Assembly: GCA_008921705.1 (NCBI GenBank)
Contig: VFFE01007016.1
Span: 988,387 to 1,052,386, forward strand
Direction: 5' to 3'
Origin: Burhinus oedicnemus
Lineage: Eukaryota > Chordata > Aves > Charadriiformes > Burhinidae
Length of the DNA stretch: 64,000 nucleotides
In this document: positions 62,801-64,000 of the stretch, in pieces
How positions within the stretch are numbered: the first letter of the stretch is position 1
Layout of the letters: each line of letters begins with the position of its first letter
Notes under the pieces: generated by a model
The model's database searches: none
What the model was told of the DNA's origin: nothing
Seen by the model: only the letters and a program-made list of their open reading frames with translations
Position numbers and translations under genes: made by a program

Positions 62801-63477
62801 TCCAGCTCCCTCTTGATTGGTGGCAAAATGCTCCAGAGTGCAAACCGGATGACTTGACACTAATATTAAGCCTGCAGTAGCTGTTGTTAAGATCTTGGTC
62901 CTGCCTGCCAGATGCTACGCTGTGGAAACAACCCAATATTATCCTATGTTTAATTACTGTAATGCAAATTCCAACAAGTAGCAATTTCTTGTAACTGTTT
63001 ATTTTTTAATGGTGTTTTGGGTCCAATTACCCACAATTCCCCAAAGTGACACACATGAGATACAGGCTTTTGCTACTGATTTTCCCCACTTTAACTGTTA
63101 GATACCTGGTCTCGCTCCTTTTCCACCTCTTCTAGCTGTATCATCACAGTGTTCATACGGTGCTTGTACATCTCACAGTCTTTTCCTAGTGTTGAACACT
63201 TTAACTCCAAATCTTCTTTCTCTTCAAGGTACTGGAAATGACACACTGTTAACCACCACTGCTCTCAGAGGTCTTTTGGGCACTAGCCTGAGATACTCCA
63301 TCTTTCCATCCTTCCATTTCTCACCTTGTCTCTCAAGTCCTCCACATGACGAATCTCCTCTTGGAGGTTAAAGATCTTGTTGACCAGTTCATGACGATCT
63401 TCTAATGCCTCCTTACGGTCATGTTCCAGAATATCCAAAATGGCTTTGTCCGAATCTGGCAAACTCCGCTTGTCAGC
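44683..63477 (-). CDS. CARD11: Caspase recruitment domain protein 11 (CARMA1), 3' two thirds, 19 exons
   Basis: Nineteen minus-strand exons join in frame to 2,637 nt (878 residues and stop). CARD11 is a membrane-associated guanylate-kinase-family scaffold. After PKC phosphorylation in T and B cells it nucleates BCL10-MALT1 filaments and activates IKK/NF-kB. Counting from the first residue in the window: coiled coil about 1-155, Ser/Thr-rich inhibitory linker about 160-385, PDZ about 386-480, SH3 about 485-595, and degenerate guanylate-kinase-like domain about 690-878, ending [15 protein letters not shown]. Human CARD11 is 1,154 residues, so some 276 residues (CARD, latch and early coiled coil) lie beyond position 64000. 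All exon phases agree and every intron is GT-AG. The linker is the least conserved part; PDZ-SH3-GUK are very close to human as I remember it. CARD10 and CARD14 are paralogues but fit less well. Confidence 0.96.
45451..45566 (-). CDS. CARD11: CARD11 exon W18 (GUK-like domain)
   Basis: 116 nt. It reads [20 protein letters not shown] and ends [13 protein letters not shown]. The longest open frame over this stretch is in a different frame; the true frame is fixed by the neighbouring exons and by family similarity. Acceptor ttttag, donor gtaaca. Confidence 0.94.
46404..46528 (-). CDS. CARD11: CARD11 exon W17 (GUK-like domain)
   Basis: 125 nt. It reads [20 protein letters not shown] and ends [15 protein letters not shown]. 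It matches human closely. Acceptor ttccag, donor gtgctt. Confidence 0.94.
47680..47859 (-). CDS. CARD11: CARD11 exon W16 (start of GUK-like domain)
   Basis: 180 nt. It reads [19 protein letters not shown], then [20 protein letters not shown] and [11 protein letters not shown]. The domain has lost the guanylate-kinase P-loop, so it is expected to be catalytically dead and to serve in binding. Acceptor actcag, donor gtaatg. Confidence 0.96.
48416..48548 (-). CDS. CARD11: CARD11 exon W15 (hook, basic stretch)
   Basis: 133 nt. It starts [20 protein letters not shown], invariant relative to human as remembered, and then diverges ([19 protein letters not shown]). Acceptor tttcag, donor gtatgg. Confidence 0.95.
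49450..49797 (+). mobile_element. CR1 LINE 3' end in CARD11 intron
   Basis: A truncated CR1 lies antisense to CARD11. It shows [35 protein letters not shown], the 3' UTR end GGTCCCTTCCAACCTC, and then tandem ATTCTATG octamers. It is a different subfamily from the copy at 27 kb, judged by the AACTGCCTGAAGGAGGTTGT start and by ATTCTATG rather than ATTCTGTG. Confidence 0.93.
49840..49935 (-). CDS. CARD11: CARD11 exon W14 (hook linker)
   Basis: 96 nt, 32 codons, phase 0. It starts [13 protein letters not shown] and ends [11 protein letters not shown], closely matching human. A CR1 element ends about 43 bases beyond its donor (gtaata). Acceptor tactag. Confidence 0.93.
51008..51104 (-). CDS. CARD11: CARD11 exon W13 (SH3 to hook)
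   Basis: 97 nt. It reads [20 protein letters not shown] and ends YNTLRGLR. In MAGUKs this stretch follows the SH3 core and leads to the hook region. Acceptor tttcag, donor gtaagg. Confidence 0.95.
51493..51733 (-). CDS. CARD11: CARD11 exon W12 (SH3 domain)
   Basis: 241 nt, the longest exon here. It includes [40 protein letters not shown] and ends GTIPSYS. This is the MAGUK-type SH3 with its [11 protein letters not shown] core. Acceptor ccgcag, donor gtgagc. Confidence 0.97.
52839..52965 (-). CDS. CARD11: CARD11 exon W11 (PDZ domain, second part)
   Basis: 127 nt. It reads [20 protein letters not shown], then [17 protein letters not shown], completing the PDZ fold. Acceptor catctag, donor gtaaga. 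Confidence 0.95.
53816..54017 (-). CDS. CARD11: CARD11 exon W10 (PDZ domain, first part)
   Basis: 202 nt. It opens [20 protein letters not shown] and then encodes the first PDZ strands: [19 protein letters not shown], and [20 protein letters not shown]. The carboxylate-binding loop is not a canonical GLGF, as is known for CARMA proteins. Acceptor acacag, donor gtgagc. Confidence 0.95.
54587..54719 (-). CDS. CARD11: CARD11 exon W9 (poly-Ser linker, FRKFSLER)
   Basis: 133 nt. It contains [20 protein letters not shown] and ends IFRKFSLER. The serine in RKFSLER is at the position of the second major PKC site of human CARD11. Acceptor tttgcag, donor gtattt. Confidence 0.95.
54903..55200 (-). mobile_element. 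CR1 LINE fragment in CARD11 intron, minus strand
   Basis: The plus strand begins with the reverse complement of a CR1 3' end (TTGGAAGGGACCTCTGGAGA). Typical reversed CR1 text follows (GACAATCCTGTTCCAGTGTT, GTGCCCATTGCCTCTTCTCC). Similarity fades after about 55200. It has the same orientation as CARD11 and lies in the intron between exons W8 and W9. Confidence 0.88.
55504..55556 (-). CDS. CARD11: CARD11 exon W8 (acidic micro-exon)
   Basis: This 53-nt exon reads [17 protein letters not shown], matching VEEDNDSGGFDALDLD in human as remembered. It lies between two long introns. Acceptor attccag, donor gtaagc. Its phases (2 in, 1 out) fit both neighbours. Confidence 0.9.
57048..57110. repeat. Degenerate AGATCTAATAAA repeat
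   Basis: Within 63 bases the words ATCTAAATAAAG, TCTAATAAAGAG, AGATCTAAAAC and AGATCTAATAAAGATCTAAA recur with irregular spacing. It lies in a CARD11 intron. It looks like local slippage. Confidence 0.6.
57986..58089 (-). CDS. CARD11: CARD11 exon W7 (linker phosphorylation segment)
   Basis: 104 nt, phase 0 in, phase 2 out. It starts [20 protein letters not shown] and continues [13 protein letters not shown]. The SIMSxTxEPPGND core is the segment that in human CARD11 contains a PKC-phosphorylated serine. The acceptor ttaaaag is unusual in having a broken pyrimidine tract; using the gag 11 bases further on would shift the frame. Confidence 0.88.
59278..59390 (-). CDS. CARD11: CARD11 exon W6 (diverged Ser/Asn-rich linker)
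   Basis: 113 nt, entering in phase 1 and leaving in phase 0. It reads [14 protein letters not shown], then a run of Ser, Thr and Asn, and ends SSCEVGKI. Only the EDGADAS part aligns easily with human (EEGTDAS), so this is the fastest-changing exon seen here. I chose the acceptor gcagcag|TC because alternatives a few bases downstream put the frame out or create a stop. Confidence 0.82.
60153..60165. repeat. Poly-C run (13 C)
   Basis: Thirteen consecutive C lie in the CARD11 intron between W5 and W6. Homopolymer length here is prone to sequencing error. Confidence 0.85.
60617..60671 (-). CDS. CARD11: CARD11 exon W5 (small linker exon)
   Basis: This 55-nt exon reads [18 protein letters not shown], matching RAKSPISLKRTSDFQ of human CARD11 as remembered. 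The RAKSP serine is a likely basophilic or proline-directed kinase site. Acceptor ttttag; the donor gtcaga is weak, which may allow skipping, but skipping would break the frame (55 nt). Confidence 0.9.
61711..61890 (-). CDS. CARD11: CARD11 exon W4 (start of inhibitory linker)
   Basis: 180 nt, phase 0. It begins [16 protein letters not shown], continues through an acidic/serine stretch ([14 protein letters not shown]) and ends RRVNLKGIQ. The acidic serine cluster offers kinase sites. Acceptor ctttag, donor gtgtgt. Confidence 0.94.
62416..62613 (-). CDS. CARD11: CARD11 exon W3 (end of coiled coil)
   Basis: 198 nt, 66 codons, phase 0. It starts [20 protein letters not shown], contains [17 protein letters not shown] and ends [13 protein letters not shown]. 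It closes the coiled coil and enters the linker. Acceptor ctgcag, donor gtaggg. Confidence 0.96.
63106..63231 (-). CDS. CARD11: CARD11 exon W2 (coiled coil)
   Basis: 126 nt, 42 codons, phase 0. It starts [18 protein letters not shown] and ends EEVEKERDQ, nearly identical to human CARD11 as I recall it. Acceptor ttccag, donor gtatct. Confidence 0.95.
63325..63477 (-). CDS. CARD11: CARD11 exon W1 (coiled coil)
   Basis: This is the first CARD11 exon in the window in transcript order: 153 nt, phase 0 at both ends, acceptor ctcag, donor gtgag. It reads [20 protein letters not shown] at the start and [12 protein letters not shown] at the end. It is heptad-rich coiled coil, part of the segment that drives oligomerisation and interacts with the linker. 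Confidence 0.93.
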
Positions 63478-64000
63478 CTGAGGAAAGACATTTTGAAGAG
63501 ACAGGCCAGGGAAAGAGAAAATAGTATTGCAGGGAGAAAAGTAACAAAGGCAGGAACAATCAAGAGGAATAGAAAATGAACATGGTCTTGCAATGGGAAA
63601 GCAGAAGAAGAGATGGACATTTGTTCATATTTTAAAACAGTGTCAGAAAAGATGAATAAAGGCTGTCTTGCTGTCAGAACAGTCTGATGAAAGAATTGTT
63701 TTACTGTTTTATTGTACTGGCTATAATTCGATCCATTTTGGATGCAGTGACAATTCTTCACTCCAAGCCCTGCATTCAAAACTATTCTCTATTAATCAGC
63801 TCTCACTGAGCACAAAAATCACCCTTTGCCAAAGAGCAGGGCCTAAGAAAACATTCAGGGAAATTTTTAAAGCATGCGTAGGCTTTGCGGGGCTGTGCTC
63901 AGAGAATATTAAACATGCCTGGAGTAGCTTGTACCACTGCTTCATTTTCTGTAGTGTCCAGCAATGTTTTTTCTTTCAGATTTAAAATGAACAAGATTAA

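Noticed and set aside
1..64000. CRISPR arrays, bacterial operons, tRNA or rRNA genes, intact retroviruses
   Set aside because: None seen. The window is vertebrate nuclear DNA, and the only mobile elements I recognise are truncated CR1 LINEs.

Overview
The window is a stretch of vertebrate nuclear genome, almost certainly from a bird. The genes are split by spliceosomal introns, and the interspersed repeats I can recognise are CR1 LINE tails ending in ATTCTRTG octamers, the dominant avian retroelement. Two recognisable protein-coding genes lie on the minus strand in the order GNA12 then CARD11, as at human 7p22. I recognised both from remembered family sequence, because no database search was possible.

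Positions 1-23392 hold the 5' half of GNA12, the G-alpha-12 subunit. Coding exon 1 is 23072-23392 and exon 2 is 10153-10368. They are separated by a 12.7 kb intron, and a 10.1 kb piece of the next intron runs off the left edge. I could not find the exons carrying switch II and the NKxD motif, so they should lie before position 1. Exon 1 sits in a CpG island of about 1.3 kb (roughly 23041-24290). The island contains GC boxes, CCAAT boxes, a CGG repeat and a perfect CRE, with a second CRE just outside it. A 20-base run of N interrupts intron 1 right beside exon 1.

Positions 24.8-44.3 kb are intergenic. I see one CR1 tail, a 3 x 19 bp minisatellite, a purine/pyrimidine TG/CA tract, an AT-rich block that looks like an old decayed repeat, and AT-rich stretches with homeodomain-type cores. 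I see no convincing gene here. A divergent non-coding transcript leaving the GNA12 CpG island is possible but unproven.

Positions 44.3-63.5 kb hold the 3' two thirds of CARD11 (CARMA1), in 19 exons whose splice phases all agree. They total 2,637 nt, giving 878 residues plus the stop. The encoded order is end of coiled coil, Ser/Thr-rich inhibitory linker, PDZ, SH3 and guanylate-kinase-like domain. The CARD and the start of the coiled coil lie beyond position 64000. Two CR1 copies have inserted close to CARD11 exons.

The two genes do not form a pathway unit. GNA12 couples receptors to RhoGEFs, and CARD11 scaffolds BCL10-MALT1 signalling to NF-kB in lymphocytes. I found no previously undescribed system. 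The most useful leads are regulatory: paired CREs at the GNA12 promoter, a promoter-like CCAAT/CCAAT/TATA cluster antisense inside GNA12 intron 1, and candidate conserved non-coding elements between the genes.
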